Below, one piece after another: positions 25,848 through 35,467 of a stretch of 64,000 bases of DNA; within the stretch, counting starts at the first letter, position 1, and each line of letters opens with the position of its first letter. This stretch comes from an uncultured Marinobacterium sp. (GTDB lineage Bacteria; Pseudomonadota; Gammaproteobacteria; Pseudomonadales; Balneatricaceae), in NCBI GenBank assembly GCA_947501565.1, contig CANMWJ010000006.1:124001-188000 (forward strand), in the 5' to 3' direction. The notes beneath the pieces were generated by a model, which worked only from the letters and a program-made list of their open reading frames with translations, searched no databases and was not told the DNA's origin. Both the position numbers and the translations under genes were made by a program.

Positions 25848-26039
25848 GACCTTTCGCGCCAGATAGTGCAAAAAGTGAATGATCTGATCACCGTAAAAAC
25901 CGCCACTGGCTATGGAACATACAGGCCCCTTAGAAGAGCGGAAGCAATAATATAAGAATGACGACATTCCCTGCGGATGCGCGACGATAGCCGCAAATTA
26001 CCGCGTGATAACAACAAGAAACAAAAGGGACCTAGAGCC

Positions 26040-27755
26040 ATGAGCACTAAAGCTCAACCACAGTTACCGGAATCAAAAGATTTGATTTCGCAGATCCAAT
26101 TTGCCAGTGAGGACGGCAAAATCTGGTTTAACGAACAACGCATGTTGCTGGTTCACTCCGCCGTGATGGGGTCGTTGCGCAAAGAGCTGATCGAAACACT
26201 GGGTGTTGAGCGCGCCCGTGGTTTTCTGATGCGCTTCGGCTACTATTCCGGGCTGAAAGACGCAGAGATGGCCCACAAGATCCGCCCGGATATCACCAAA
26301 CACGAAGCATTTCTGGCGGGCCCGCAGCTGCATAACATCAAAGGTATGGTTCGGGTGGAACCCACCGCACTGACCTTTGATGTGGAAGCAGGCACTTTCC
26401 ACGGTGAGTTCGACTGGTTTGACTCCTATGAGGCGGAAGTACACATCAATGAGTACGGCCTGGCGAAGTACCCGATCTGCTGGACCCTGATCGGCTACGC
26501 CAGCGGCTTTGCCACCTACTATATGGGTCGCAAGATCCTGTTTAAGGAGACCCAGTGCTCCGGCAGTGGTGCAGATCACTGCCATATCGTCGGACGCCCT
26601 GCCGAGGAGTGGGAGGACCGTGAAGAGCTGGAACGCAACTTCATGCCCGACCCGATTATCGAAGAGCTGTTTGCGCTGCAACACCAGGTTTCCACCCTGA
26701 AGGAGAGCTTCCGCGATCCAGATAAAGAGGAGGACCTGCTGTTCAACTCCGTCGGCCGTTCTGGCGCATTTAAAAACGTCTGCCAGCTGATCAACAAAGC
26801 CTCCAAGAGCAAGGTAACAGTATTGCTATTGGGTGAAACCGGTGTCGGCAAAGAGATTGTCGCACGTGGTCTCCATGTGAGCAGTGACCGGGCCGAAGCA
26901 CCTTTTGTGGCGGTAAACTGCGCCTGCATACCGCAGGATCTGATCGAAGCGGAGCTGTTTGGCGTGGAGAAAGGCGCCTACACCGGCGCTACCCAATCCC
27001 GCGAAGGTAAATTCGAACGCGCCAATCACGGCACCATCTTCCTGGATGAGGTGATCGAACTCTCCCCCCGTGCTCAGGCCACACTGTTGCGTGTGTTGCA
27101 GGAGGGCGAGCTGGAACGCGTTGGCGACAACCGTCTACGCCGCATCGACGTGCGTGTCGTTGCAGCCACCAACGAGGATCTGGAGAACGCCGTAAAAGAG
27201 GGCCGTTTCCGCGCTGACCTGTTCTACCGCCTCAACGTTTACCCTGTGCATATCCCTCCACTGCGCGACCGCACCGAGGATATCCCACTGCTTGTGGATC
27301 ATTTCCTGGAGAAATATCACACCCTCTACAACAAGCGCACAACGGGGTTGTCCGATAAGGCGCTGCAGGCACTGATGATGTACAAGTGGCCGGGCAATAT
27401 CCGTGAGCTGGAAAATATGATCGAGCGCGGCGTAATTCTTGCCGACAACAACCACAGCATAGATATGGAGAGTTTCTTCCCATCGCTGGCAGAGCCGAGC
27501 CATCCACTGAACGTGATCAATGGTCGGGGCTTGTTAGACGCGCAAGAGCCTGAAAATGCAGCCATTGATCTAAACGACAGTGACTGGATGGATTCCCTGC
27601 TGAATGAGGAGTTCAGTATCGAAAACCTGGAGCAGGAGCTGATCAAACGCGCGCTGGATCAGGCGGGCGGAAATGTCTCTAAAGCGGCACGTCTGTTGGG
27701 CCTGACCCGTCCGGCACTCGCCTACCGTCTGAAGAAACAGGATAAAGAGACCTGA
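26040..27755 (+). CDS. dmpR: Phenol-responsive sigma-54 activator, DmpR/MopR type
   Basis: A 571-residue aromatic sensor and enhancer-binding protein that activates sigma-54 RNA polymerase. Domains: XylR_N and V4R sensor (about 20-210), linker to 235, AAA+ (about 238-470) with Walker A GETGVGKE near 265 and Walker B TIFLDE near 332, and a Fis-type helix-turn-helix at the C-terminus. Residues equivalent to the MopR zinc site (Cys147, Glu170, Cys173, Cys181) and phenol-binding pair (His98, Trp126) are present at a constant offset of 8. The sigma-54 contact loop reads GAYTGA instead of GAFTGA. ATG 26040 follows AAGGGA. It is divergent from the phenol operon; both operons' activator sites are its likely targets. 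Confidence 0.93.
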   Translation: MSTKAQPQLPESKDLISQIQFASEDGKIWFNEQRMLLVHSAVMGSLRKELIETLGVERARGFLMRFGYYSGLKDAEMAHKIRPDITKHEAFLAGPQLHNIKGMVRVEPTALTFDVEAGTFHGEFDWFDSYEAEVHINEYGLAKYPICWTLIGYASGFATYYMGRKILFKETQCSGSGADHCHIVGRPAEEWEDREELERNFMPDPIIEELFALQHQVSTLKESFRDPDKEEDLLFNSVGRSGAFKNVCQLINKASKSKVTVLLLGETGVGKEIVARGLHVSSDRAEAPFVAVNCACIPQDLIEAELFGVEKGAYTGATQSREGKFERANHGTIFLDEVIELSPRAQATLLRVLQEGELERVGDNRLRRIDVRVVAATNEDLENAVKEGRFRADLFYRLNVYPVHIPPLRDRTEDIPLLVDHFLEKYHTLYNKRTTGLSDKALQALMMYKWPGNIRELENMIERGVILADNNHSIDMESFFPSLAEPSHPLNVINGRGLLDAQEPENAAIDLNDSDWMDSLLNEEFSIENLEQELIKRALDQAGGNVSKAARLLGLTRPALAYRLKKQDKET

Positions 27756-27803
27756 CCTCTCTAAAAGAAATACTCTAAAGGAAATACCTTAAAGAGAACC
27801 ACC

Positions 27804-27831
27804 AAAAAGCAGCTCAAGCGGGCTGCTTTTT
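27804..27831 (+). terminator. Rho-independent terminator of the regulator gene
   Basis: The 10-bp stem AAAAAGCAGC/GCTGCTTTTT has an 8-base loop and a T run. It lies about 50 bases after the regulator stop codon. Confidence 0.85.
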
Positions 27832-27901
27832 AGTTTGGATGACAGTATCTCCACCTTTATATACACTGCCCGCTTCGCCCAACCACCCCCGATAACACGC
27901 C

Positions 27902-28615
27902 ATGAACCTGATTCTGCTCTTTGCTGACGACTTTACTTCAGAGAACGAGGTAATCATCTCTGATCGACGCTTTCACCATATCCGCTCGGTGCATCAGCCG
28001 GAGATTGGTGAGACTTTGAAGGTCGGCTTGCTGAACGGGAATCGGGGCCAGGGGGAGGTGATTGCATTTGATGAGAAGCAGATTCGCCTGTGCGTTGAAC
28101 TGAATCAGGCACCACCGAAGCCACTCCCTCTCACGCTGTTACTCGCCCTGCCCCGCCCGAAGATGATGAAACGCACACTGCAGACCATCGCAGCAATGGG
28201 CGTTAAGGAGATCTATCTGATCAACTCCTACCGGGTGGATAAAAGTTACTGGTCCTCTCCGCTGCTGAAACCGGAGAAGATCGAAGAGCAACTTCTGCTC
28301 GGTCTGGAACAGGCGGGCGATACACTGATGCCGAAAGTACATCTTCGCAAACGTTTCAAACCTTTTGTTGAAGATGAACTGCCTGCGATCTCTGCCGATA
28401 CGCGTGCACTGGTGGCCCACCCCTATCACGCCTCCGCCTGCCCGGCAGAAAGTGAACAACCCACTACTCTGGCGGTTGGACCTGAAGGCGGTTTTATCGC
28501 TTACGAGGTTGAGAAACTGAAGGAGTGTGGCTTTGAAGCCATCCATATTGGTGAGCGCATCCTCCGGGTAGAAAACGCAGTTCCGGTTCTGCTCGCACGC
28601 CTCTTCCCCATCTGA
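27902..28615 (+). CDS. rsmE: 16S rRNA (uracil(1498)-N3)-methyltransferase
   Basis: Methylates N3 of U1498 in 16S rRNA. The 237-residue protein is a SPOUT-class enzyme with an N-terminal PUA-like domain (RRFHHIRSVHQPEIGETL near 20-40) and the C-terminal trefoil-knot SAM-binding motif AVGPEGGF near 190 plus GERILRVENAVPVLLARL at the end. It is transcribed alone after the regulator's terminator. Confidence 0.93.
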   Translation: MNLILLFADDFTSENEVIISDRRFHHIRSVHQPEIGETLKVGLLNGNRGQGEVIAFDEKQIRLCVELNQAPPKPLPLTLLLALPRPKMMKRTLQTIAAMGVKEIYLINSYRVDKSYWSSPLLKPEKIEEQLLLGLEQAGDTLMPKVHLRKRFKPFVEDELPAISADTRALVAHPYHASACPAESEQPTTLAVGPEGGFIAYEVEKLKECGFEAIHIGERILRVENAVPVLLARLFPI

Positions 28616-28700
28616 TTGTTGACGATGACGCCATAACAAAAGGCCAGGGCCAAAAACCGCTGCGTGTTTAGTTGATACAGGTCACCTTTACTCAATCAAT

Positions 28701-28763
28701 AGTGATAACAATTTGCATTACCGCTTGACATCAACACTATAACGAACAAGAATAATTCGCATT
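28701..28763 (+). promoter_or_regulatory. Promoter with two Fur-box-like sites
   Basis: AGTGATAACAATTTGCATT (28701-28719) and AACAAGAATAATTCGCATT (28745-28763) match the Fur box AATGATAATAATTCTCATT or its AATGAGAATAATTCTCATT form at about 15 and 16 of 19 positions. A TTGACA -35 element lies between them (28725-28730), and the second site covers the likely -10 region. Iron-dependent repression of the downstream binding-protein gene is inferred. Confidence 0.65.
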
Positions 28764-28799
28764 AGCAGAAACATTCTTTAGCAGGGTTTTGGTACTTCC

Positions 28800-29822
28800 A
28801 TGAAAAAAACGCTCACTGCAGTTGCACTGTCCGCTATCATCGCTTCACCTGTTGCCACCGCTGCCGACGAAGTCAATATTTACTCCTTCCGTCAGGCGTT
28901 TCTGATCAAACCTCTGCTGGACGCGTTTACTGAAGAGACTGGCATCAAAGCCCGCGTCGTATTCTCCAAAAAAGGCCTGCTGGAGCGCCTGGAACATGAA
29001 GGCCGTAACTCACCAGCCGACGTTCTACTGACATCTGATATTGGCCCCCTGTACGACGCTGTAGGAAAAGACCTGCTGCAACCGATCGACAGCGACCTGC
29101 TGGATAAAAACATCCCGGCCAAATACCGTGATGCCGACGGCAAATGGTATGGTCTGACCTCTCGCTCCCGTATCATCTACGCGTCTAAAGACCGCGTAGC
29201 AGAGGGCGAGATCAAAACCTATGAAGACCTTGCCGATCCGAAATGGAAAGGCCGCATCTGTACTCGTAGCGGTAAACACACCTACAACCTGTCGCTGATC
29301 GGCTCCATGATCGCGCAGCACGGCGAAGCGGATACCCAGCAGTGGCTGAAAGGCCTGAAAGAAAACCTGGCGCGCCGCCCACAGGGTAACGACCGCGCAC
29401 AGGTGAAAGCCGTTAAGGAAGGCGTGTGCGATCTTGCGTTGGGTAACTCCTACTACTTCGGTAAGATGATCACCAACGATAAGAAACCGGAACAGAAAGA
29501 GTGGGCGCAATCCGTCAACCTGATCTTCCCTAACCAAGGTGATCGCGGTGCTCACATGAACATCTCCGGTGCTGGTGTCACCAAACACGCACCTCATAAA
29601 GAGGCCGCTGTTAAGCTGATCGAATTCCTCAGCTCCGATAAAGCACAGCAGATCTACGCAGAAGCCAACTTTGAGTTCCCTGTACGTGAAGGCTCCAAGC
29701 GCTCTGAGCTGATCAATAAATACATGGGTGAATTTAAAGAGGATGGCATCAACCTGCAGCGCATCGCAGAGCTACGCGATACCGCCGCTAAGATGGTTGA
29801 TAAAGTCGGTTTTGATAACTGA
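28800..29822 (+). CDS. Fe(III) ABC transporter, periplasmic binding protein
   Basis: A 340-residue FutA/IdiA/FbpA-type binding protein with a cleavable signal peptide (cut after VATA, near residue 21). Cluster D substrate-binding protein features include SFRQAFLIKPLLDAF near 30, the hinge segment RSRIIYASKDRV near 120 and the paired tyrosines in GNSYYFGKM near 215, which bind ferric iron in this family. The upstream Fur-like sites agree with iron. It is followed by the permease gene after a hairpin. Confidence 0.88.
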   Translation: MKKTLTAVALSAIIASPVATAADEVNIYSFRQAFLIKPLLDAFTEETGIKARVVFSKKGLLERLEHEGRNSPADVLLTSDIGPLYDAVGKDLLQPIDSDLLDKNIPAKYRDADGKWYGLTSRSRIIYASKDRVAEGEIKTYEDLADPKWKGRICTRSGKHTYNLSLIGSMIAQHGEADTQQWLKGLKENLARRPQGNDRAQVKAVKEGVCDLALGNSYYFGKMITNDKKPEQKEWAQSVNLIFPNQGDRGAHMNISGAGVTKHAPHKEAAVKLIEFLSSDKAQQIYAEANFEFPVREGSKRSELINKYMGEFKEDGINLQRIAELRDTAAKMVDKVGFDN

Positions 29823-29890
29823 TCATCCCCGCCTTTATAATGGTCGCGCTTTTCAGCCACTAAGCTGATTACACGACATCTATTCCCTAC

Positions 29891-29920
29891 GAACGGTAGC
29901 CTTAAGTGGCTGCCGTTTCG
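29891..29920 (+). terminator. Intergenic hairpin, possible attenuator
   Basis: The stem AACGGTAGCC/GGCTGCCGTT (one G-U pair in RNA) with a 6-base loop lies between binding-protein and permease genes. The following sequence is only weakly U-rich, so partial termination, or stabilisation of the binding-protein message, is likelier than full termination. Confidence 0.5.
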
Positions 29921-29939
29921 TCGTTTAAGGAACACGGGT

Positions 29940-31622
29940 TTGAAGGCAACACTTACTGCAGACAGCTACGCACAACCCCAGACACAAGACTCGGGTCTAT
30001 GGCGTTGGCTTGGTTCTACCTGGCTGGTCGCACTGCTGGTTGCCCTTCCTGTTCTTTCCGTTTTTTATCTTTCGCTTTTTCCGAAAGAAAACATCTGGTC
30101 CCACCTCGCGGACACTGTGCTGCCGGTATACATAACCACCACATTACAGCTGATGATTGGCGTAGGTGTACTGGCGGTAGGTACCGGGGTGGTCACCGCT
30201 TGGCTGGTGACCATGTGCCGCTTTCCCGGCAAACGTTTCTTCGAATGGGCGTTGATGCTGCCGTTCGCCGTACCAGCCTACGTAATTGCTTACGTCTACA
30301 CTGATCTGCTGGAGTACGCAGGCCCGATTCAGTCGGCACTGCGCGACTTCTTCGGCTGGCAGACAGCACGTGACTACTGGTTCCCGGAGATCCGTTCACT
30401 GGGCGGCGCGATCCTGATGCTGTCGTTTGTACTTTACCCTTACGTGTACCTGCTGGCGCGTGCTTCCTTTTTGGAGCAATCCAATAGTCTGCGTGATGCT
30501 AGTCGCCTGTTGGGCTGTTCACCGCTGCAAAGTTTTTTCCGCATCTCACTGCCGATCGCCCGTCCGGCAATTGCAGTGGGTTTGGCGCTGGTATCGATGG
30601 AAACCATCAACGATTTTGGTACCGTCGACTTCTTCGCCGTAAAAAGCATGAGCGCAGGGATCTACGACACCTGGCTGAACATGGGCAACCTGGGCGGCTC
30701 CGCCCAGATCGCCAGCCTGATGATGATCTTCGTGGTAATTCTGATCTCTCTGGAACGACTGGCGCGCGCCCGACAGAAACAGTTCCACTCAAGTGACCGC
30801 TTTAAAGCACTGGATACCTTCAAACTATCCGGCTGGAAAGCGTACAGCGCGAGCCTGGCTTGCCTGGCCCCGATCCTGCTGGGTTTTGCCATCCCGGTGC
30901 TCATTCTGGGTAAATACGCTCTGGGCCATCTGGATCAGCTGGATTCGGAGGATTTTCTCACCTTTGCTGGTAACAGCTTCTTCCTGTCCGCCACGGCAGC
31001 ACTCATCACCATTCTCATTGCCCTTTTGCTGGCATACAGCAAGCGACTGCACAGCCAGAAAAGCCTTTCGGTAGCTGCGAACTTTTCCAGCCTTGGCTAT
31101 GCGATGCCGGGCGCCGTACTGGCAATCGGCGTAATAATCCCACTGGCTGCATTTGATAACTCAGTGGATAGCTTCATGCGCGAATACTTCGACATCTCAA
31201 CCGGCCTGCTGTTGAGCGGTACGACATTCGCCATTATTTTTGCCTATTCAGTGCGCTTTCTGGCGGTCTCCACCGGTGCAGTGGAGTCCAGTTTGAGCAA
31301 AGTAACCCCTACCATGGACATGGCGTCACGCTCACTGGGCATGACCCCAATGCAGACACTGATACGGGTGCATCTACCGCTGATCCGCGGGGGCATCTTT
31401 TCTGCCGCCCTAGTGGTGTTTGTAGATTGTATGAAGGAGCTACCTGCGACGCTGATCCTGCGCCCGTTCAACTACGATACACTGGCAACCTTTGTTTATC
31501 AGTATGCTTCGGATGAGATGCTTGAGGAGTGCTCGTTGGCCGCTCTGCTGATTGTTGCAGTCGGTATCATTCCGGTGATTCTTCTGACCCGCACCATTAC
31601 CTCAACTCGGGCCGAAGACTAA
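29940..31622 (+). CDS. Fe(III) ABC transporter permease, fused two-domain type
   Basis: A 560-residue FbpB/AfuB-type inner-membrane permease with about 12 helices in two homologous halves. Each half carries an ABC coupling (EAA-like) motif: RDASRLLGCSPLQSFFRISLP near 180 and MASRSLGMTPMQTLIRVHLP near 460. The start is a TTG with AAGGA 8 bases upstream; no ATG with a ribosome site fits before the first helix. It forms a transporter with the binding protein upstream; the ATPase is encoded convergently just downstream. Confidence 0.88.
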   Translation: MKATLTADSYAQPQTQDSGLWRWLGSTWLVALLVALPVLSVFYLSLFPKENIWSHLADTVLPVYITTTLQLMIGVGVLAVGTGVVTAWLVTMCRFPGKRFFEWALMLPFAVPAYVIAYVYTDLLEYAGPIQSALRDFFGWQTARDYWFPEIRSLGGAILMLSFVLYPYVYLLARASFLEQSNSLRDASRLLGCSPLQSFFRISLPIARPAIAVGLALVSMETINDFGTVDFFAVKSMSAGIYDTWLNMGNLGGSAQIASLMMIFVVILISLERLARARQKQFHSSDRFKALDTFKLSGWKAYSASLACLAPILLGFAIPVLILGKYALGHLDQLDSEDFLTFAGNSFFLSATAALITILIALLLAYSKRLHSQKSLSVAANFSSLGYAMPGAVLAIGVIIPLAAFDNSVDSFMREYFDISTGLLLSGTTFAIIFAYSVRFLAVSTGAVESSLSKVTPTMDMASRSLGMTPMQTLIRVHLPLIRGGIFSAALVVFVDCMKELPATLILRPFNYDTLATFVYQYASDEMLEECSLAALLIVAVGIIPVILLTRTITSTRAED

Positions 31623-31636
31623 ATACGCGGCGGGAA

Positions 31637-32680
31637 TCAGCTAGGTTCAAAGATGATTGGGCGATGAACTGATACTTCGATGCCCACACGGTCGCCGACA
31701 CCCAGGAACAGCGGCTCGCGAGCCATACCTTCCACTTCGCGACCGTTTTCCAGCTGCAACTGATAGCGGGTCGCCTCCCCCAGAAATTCGATTCCCTTTA
31801 CTTCAGCAGCAGATCCACCAGGTACAGGTTTCAGGTCAGCTGGACGGATAAAGAGCTCGAGTTCCTGTCCCTCCGCTACGCAACAGGGTTCTGCAAACTC
31901 AAGTACGCCCAGCTCAGTTTTCACACAGGATGGTCCCAGGCATGTACCCGCAAACAGATCACCTTTGCCTACAAACCCGGCGACCATCGCGTTGTTAGGA
32001 TTGTGGTAAAGCTCCTGCGGTTCTCCCCATTGCTGCAACTGCCCATGCGCAAGAATGCCGACCTTGTCGCCAATAGAGAATGCTTCCTGCTGATCGTGAG
32101 TTACGACGATAGCAGCAATCCCCTGCTGCTTGAGGATATTGCGAACCTCCAATGACAGCTGCTGACGCAGGTCTGTATCAAGATTGGAGAAAGGCTCATC
32201 CATCAGTAGCAGTTTTGGCTTCGGCGCCAGGGCCCGTGCCAGCGCAACACGTTGCTGCTGACCACCAGAGAGTTCGTGCGGATAACGCTTGGACAGATCC
32301 GGTAAACGCACCAGATCCAGCATCTCAACGATACGGTTTTTACGACTATCCTGACCGCCACGTTTCAAGCCAAACTGGATGTTTTCACCCACAGTGAGGT
32401 GCGGAAAAAGCGCATAGTCCTGAAACACCATGCCCATCTCACGCTTCTCGGGAGGCAACACAAATCCCGCACGCGAGATCACCTTATCCTCCAGCTTAAT
32501 CTCACCAGCAAAAACGGAGCTAAACCCGGCAATCGCACGCAGAACAGTTGTTTTACCACAACCACTCGGCCCGAGAAGACAGGCGATTTCTCCCACATCA
32601 ACTGAAAAATCGAGGGAGTCAGCGATAACGTGATCCTGGTAACCACAACTGAGTGAGCGGACTTCAAGCAGCGAGTTCAT
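31637..32680 (-). CDS. Fe(III) ABC transporter ATP-binding protein
   Basis: A 347-residue FbpC-type ATPase: Walker A GPSGCGKTT near residue 38, signature LSGGQQQRVALARAL near 133, Walker B LLLMDEPFSNLD near 156, and a C-terminal TOBE-like domain. ATG 32680 follows GGAAAG; the upstream in-frame opening to 32716 is not needed. It converges with the permease gene with only 14 bases between stop codons and no evident terminator, so the two transcripts may overlap. A Fur-like site upstream links it to the same regulation. Confidence 0.88.
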   Translation of the reverse strand: MNSLLEVRSLSCGYQDHVIADSLDFSVDVGEIACLLGPSGCGKTTVLRAIAGFSSVFAGEIKLEDKVISRAGFVLPPEKREMGMVFQDYALFPHLTVGENIQFGLKRGGQDSRKNRIVEMLDLVRLPDLSKRYPHELSGGQQQRVALARALAPKPKLLLMDEPFSNLDTDLRQQLSLEVRNILKQQGIAAIVVTHDQQEAFSIGDKVGILAHGQLQQWGEPQELYHNPNNAMVAGFVGKGDLFAGTCLGPSCVKTELGVLEFAEPCCVAEGQELELFIRPADLKPVPGGSAAEVKGIEFLGEATRYQLQLENGREVEGMAREPLFLGVGDRVGIEVSVHRPIIFEPS

Positions 32681-32735
32681 GCACTTTCCATGACAGACAA
32701 GGGAGAGAAAACTCATACGAGTAAGAAGGCTGATT

Positions 32736-32754
32736 ATAAATGAAAACTATTATC
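32736..32754 (-). promoter_or_regulatory. Fur-box-like site upstream of the iron ATPase gene
   Basis: ATAAATGAAAACTATTATC matches the Fur consensus GATAATGATAATCATTATC at 13 of 19 positions, with both inner half-sites intact. It lies about 60 bases upstream of the start codon and overlaps a TATAAT-like -10 element. Confidence 0.5.
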
Positions 32755-33310
32755 GATCACATAGAGAACTGCGGTAGCGATCCCAATCAAAAGCAGGACC
32801 GGGATCAGTTTTTCGACCGGGTGCGATGTCGGAGTGCCCGACGATTCGATCTATTTCAATATGCGGATAAGCCTTCAAAATAGCGTCTGAAAGCGAGGTG
32901 AGCGTTTGGTATTGCGCATCGGTGTAAGGATCACTATCCGTACCTTCCACTTCAATGCCGATGGAAAAATCATTACAGGCTTCAACACCATTAAATGATG
33001 AAATCCCTGCATGCCATGCTCGGGCATTCAGATTCACGAATTGGGTGACCTCGCCTTCGCGATTAACGAAAAGATGTGCCGACACTGTCAGATCTTTGAT
33101 CTCTTCAAAAAAAGGATCAGTATCAACAGGTAGTTGGTTCTGAAAAAACAGCTCAACATAACCGTTACCAAACTGCCCCGGCGGCAGACTGATATTGTGC
33201 ATAACCAGCAGCGAAACTGGCGTGCCTTCCGGGCGCTCATTAAAGTTCGGAGACGGGCATTGCCGCGCTTCTGACACTACACCATTGGCTATAGAAAACT
33301 TCGTGTTCAT
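32750..33310 (-). CDS. ampD: 1,6-anhydro-N-acetylmuramyl-L-alanine amidase
   Basis: A cytoplasmic zinc amidase that removes the stem peptide from anhydro-muropeptides in cell-wall recycling; its loss derepresses AmpC beta-lactamase in many gammaproteobacteria. The 186-residue chain has the zinc His in LLVMHNISLP near residue 37 and the second His and the Asp in VGHSDIAPGRKTDPG near 158-170. There is no signal peptide, as expected for AmpD rather than AmiD. It diverges from nadC. Confidence 0.92.
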   Translation of the reverse strand: MNTKFSIANGVVSEARQCPSPNFNERPEGTPVSLLVMHNISLPPGQFGNGYVELFFQNQLPVDTDPFFEEIKDLTVSAHLFVNREGEVTQFVNLNARAWHAGISSFNGVEACNDFSIGIEVEGTDSDPYTDAQYQTLTSLSDAILKAYPHIEIDRIVGHSDIAPGRKTDPGPAFDWDRYRSSLCDR

Positions 33311-33363
33311 CTCTATCGGCTATCATGCATTTTCGCTAGAATTGCCCGATATCTTAACACTAA

Positions 33364-34233
<870 letters not shown>

Positions 34234-34284
34234 GACACCCGTTGTCTGACATCCAAACTATCGATCTAGATCAATAAAGAATCA

Positions 34285-34315
34285 AAAAAGGGGCATCTAA
34301 GCAACGCCCCTTTTT
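34285..34315. terminator. Bidirectional terminator after nadC
   Basis: The 10-bp stem AAAAAGGGGC/GCCCCTTTTT has a loop of about 10 bases and A and T runs on either side. It lies between the convergent nadC and the small membrane protein gene. Confidence 0.85.
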
Positions 34316-34331
34316 CGTTAACCCTGAGTGA

Positions 34332-34682
34332 TTACTTCTCTGGGTTACAGCTCGCCCTGCCGATTCGCGTCCACTCATCCAGCTTCTGGATCTGAACCAC
34401 ATCGTAGACCTCAACCACCAGATCGGTCACACCATGCTTCTTAATGATACGACATGCCTTTTGTGCGTCAGAGTCGTGGTTGTCCTGTTTCTTCACAACA
34501 CCAATTGCCAGCAGGCGATCATCTTCCCACCAGACAGGACGCGCCGGAAACTCAGGCTCTGCCAACAGTGAAGCCTCAATGGCACTTTTCACCTCTGGCT
34601 CAAGCAGTTTAGTTACAGAATTAATATAAACAGTCACACCTATAGAGGCGGCGATCAGGAGAATTATGATGTTGCGCTTCAT
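34332..34682 (-). CDS. Small membrane-anchored protein of unknown function
   Basis: A product of about 116 residues. An N-terminal hydrophobic segment (IIILLIAASIGVTVYI, residues about 5-20) could be a signal anchor or uncleaved signal peptide. The rest is soluble and mixed alpha/beta, with two cysteines (CRIIKKHG near 80 and SCNPEK at the end) that could form a disulfide in the periplasm. I do not recognise a family. The start may be ATG 34682 or GTG 34688; the ribosome site is ambiguous. It is followed by a bidirectional terminator and lies between nadC and pilA, both probably independent. Confidence 0.65.
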   Translation of the reverse strand: MKRNIIILLIAASIGVTVYINSVTKLLEPEVKSAIEASLLAEPEFPARPVWWEDDRLLAIGVVKKQDNHDSDAQKACRIIKKHGVTDLVVEVYDVVQIQKLDEWTRIGRASCNPEK

Positions 34683-34792
34683 GTCCACTTACATCCGATG
34701 CAGATCTTATTGGATGGACATAATAACGTATTGAGGGAGGGTTGCCAGTGATGCTTAGGGATAGGGAGGAAAGGACTTATACAAGAGGGGAA

Positions 34793-34816
34793 GTTCCCAC
34801 GCCGAAGCGCGGGAAC
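34793..34816 (-). terminator. Hairpin downstream of pilA, probable terminator
   Basis: In minus-strand RNA this forms a 10-bp stem GUUCCCGCGC/GCGUGGGAAC with a UUCG loop and one G-U pair. The tail is only moderately U-rich (TTCCCCTCTTG). It lies 18 bases after the pilA stop codon. Confidence 0.65.
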
Positions 34817-34833
34817 ACTTGAACGACAGCAGC

Positions 34834-35292
34834 TTAACAAAGTCCTGCAGCTACGCAGGTACTGGTAGAGTCAACTGCCCAACTTACTTTGCCATTTGAG
34901 GTTCCAGCTGTAACAGACAAAGTCCCGGTCAAAATATAAGTTTTCTCATCAACCTCGGTAGTACCTGTAGCTGTAATTTTCACAGCATTTGCGGCAGTAC
35001 CACTCTGAGTTGTAGCGATAGTCTTAACCTTGCCATCCGCAGTGGAAACATCGATAACCCCGTTCTTACCACCGATACAGGTCTTACCAAAGGTATTAGT
35101 TGAGTCAAAGGACGCCGTTTGACCACAAATATCTACCGCAGATTTGATAGCCGAAGTGGCCAGCACTACCTCGGAAAACTTAGCTTTTTTCGTGTATGTC
35201 TGGTACGCAGGCAACGCAACAGCAGCCAAAATACCAATGATCGCCACTACGATCATCAATTCAATCAGGGTGAAACCTTGTTGTTTTTTCAT
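34834..35292 (-). CDS. pilA: Type IV major pilin
   Basis: A 152-residue type IVa prepilin. The leader MKKQQG is cut before Phe by PilD, and the mature N-terminus [18 protein letters not shown] with Glu5 is the classical assembly helix. A C-terminal Cys pair (TCVAAGLC) suggests a short disulfide loop, and two further cysteines lie near residues 56 and 71. It is divergent from pilBCD, whose products assemble and process it. Confidence 0.93.
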   Translation of the reverse strand: MKKQQGFTLIELMIVVAIIGILAAVALPAYQTYTKKAKFSEVVLATSAIKSAVDICGQTASFDSTNTFGKTCIGGKNGVIDVSTADGKVKTIATTQSGTAANAVKITATGTTEVDEKTYILTGTLSVTAGTSNGKVSWAVDSTSTCVAAGLC

Positions 35293-35467
35293 AACTCAAA
35301 TCTCCAGCGAAAGAGTTTAGTTTTGTTCAAAGCCGTAGGAAGATAATAGCGTAAAAACTATGACATGCCAGTGAAGAATGTAGCAAAACGCTCGTTTTCC
35401 AAAAAGTACACGAAATGGTATCGTAGCTCTTGATCCAAATCACAAATCTCAGGTGCAGGAACACACC

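Noticed and set aside
25764-25967. 67-codon minus-strand frame in the regulator/phenol-operon control region
   Set aside because: It overlaps the activator sites and has no ribosome site or recognisable protein; the region is regulatory.
35345-35372. Possible sigma-54 promoter for pilA (TGGCATG on the minus strand)
   Set aside because: The -12 GC is absent at the correct distance. A weak sigma-70-like CTGGCA-N17-TATTAT fits better, but I did not list it as a feature.
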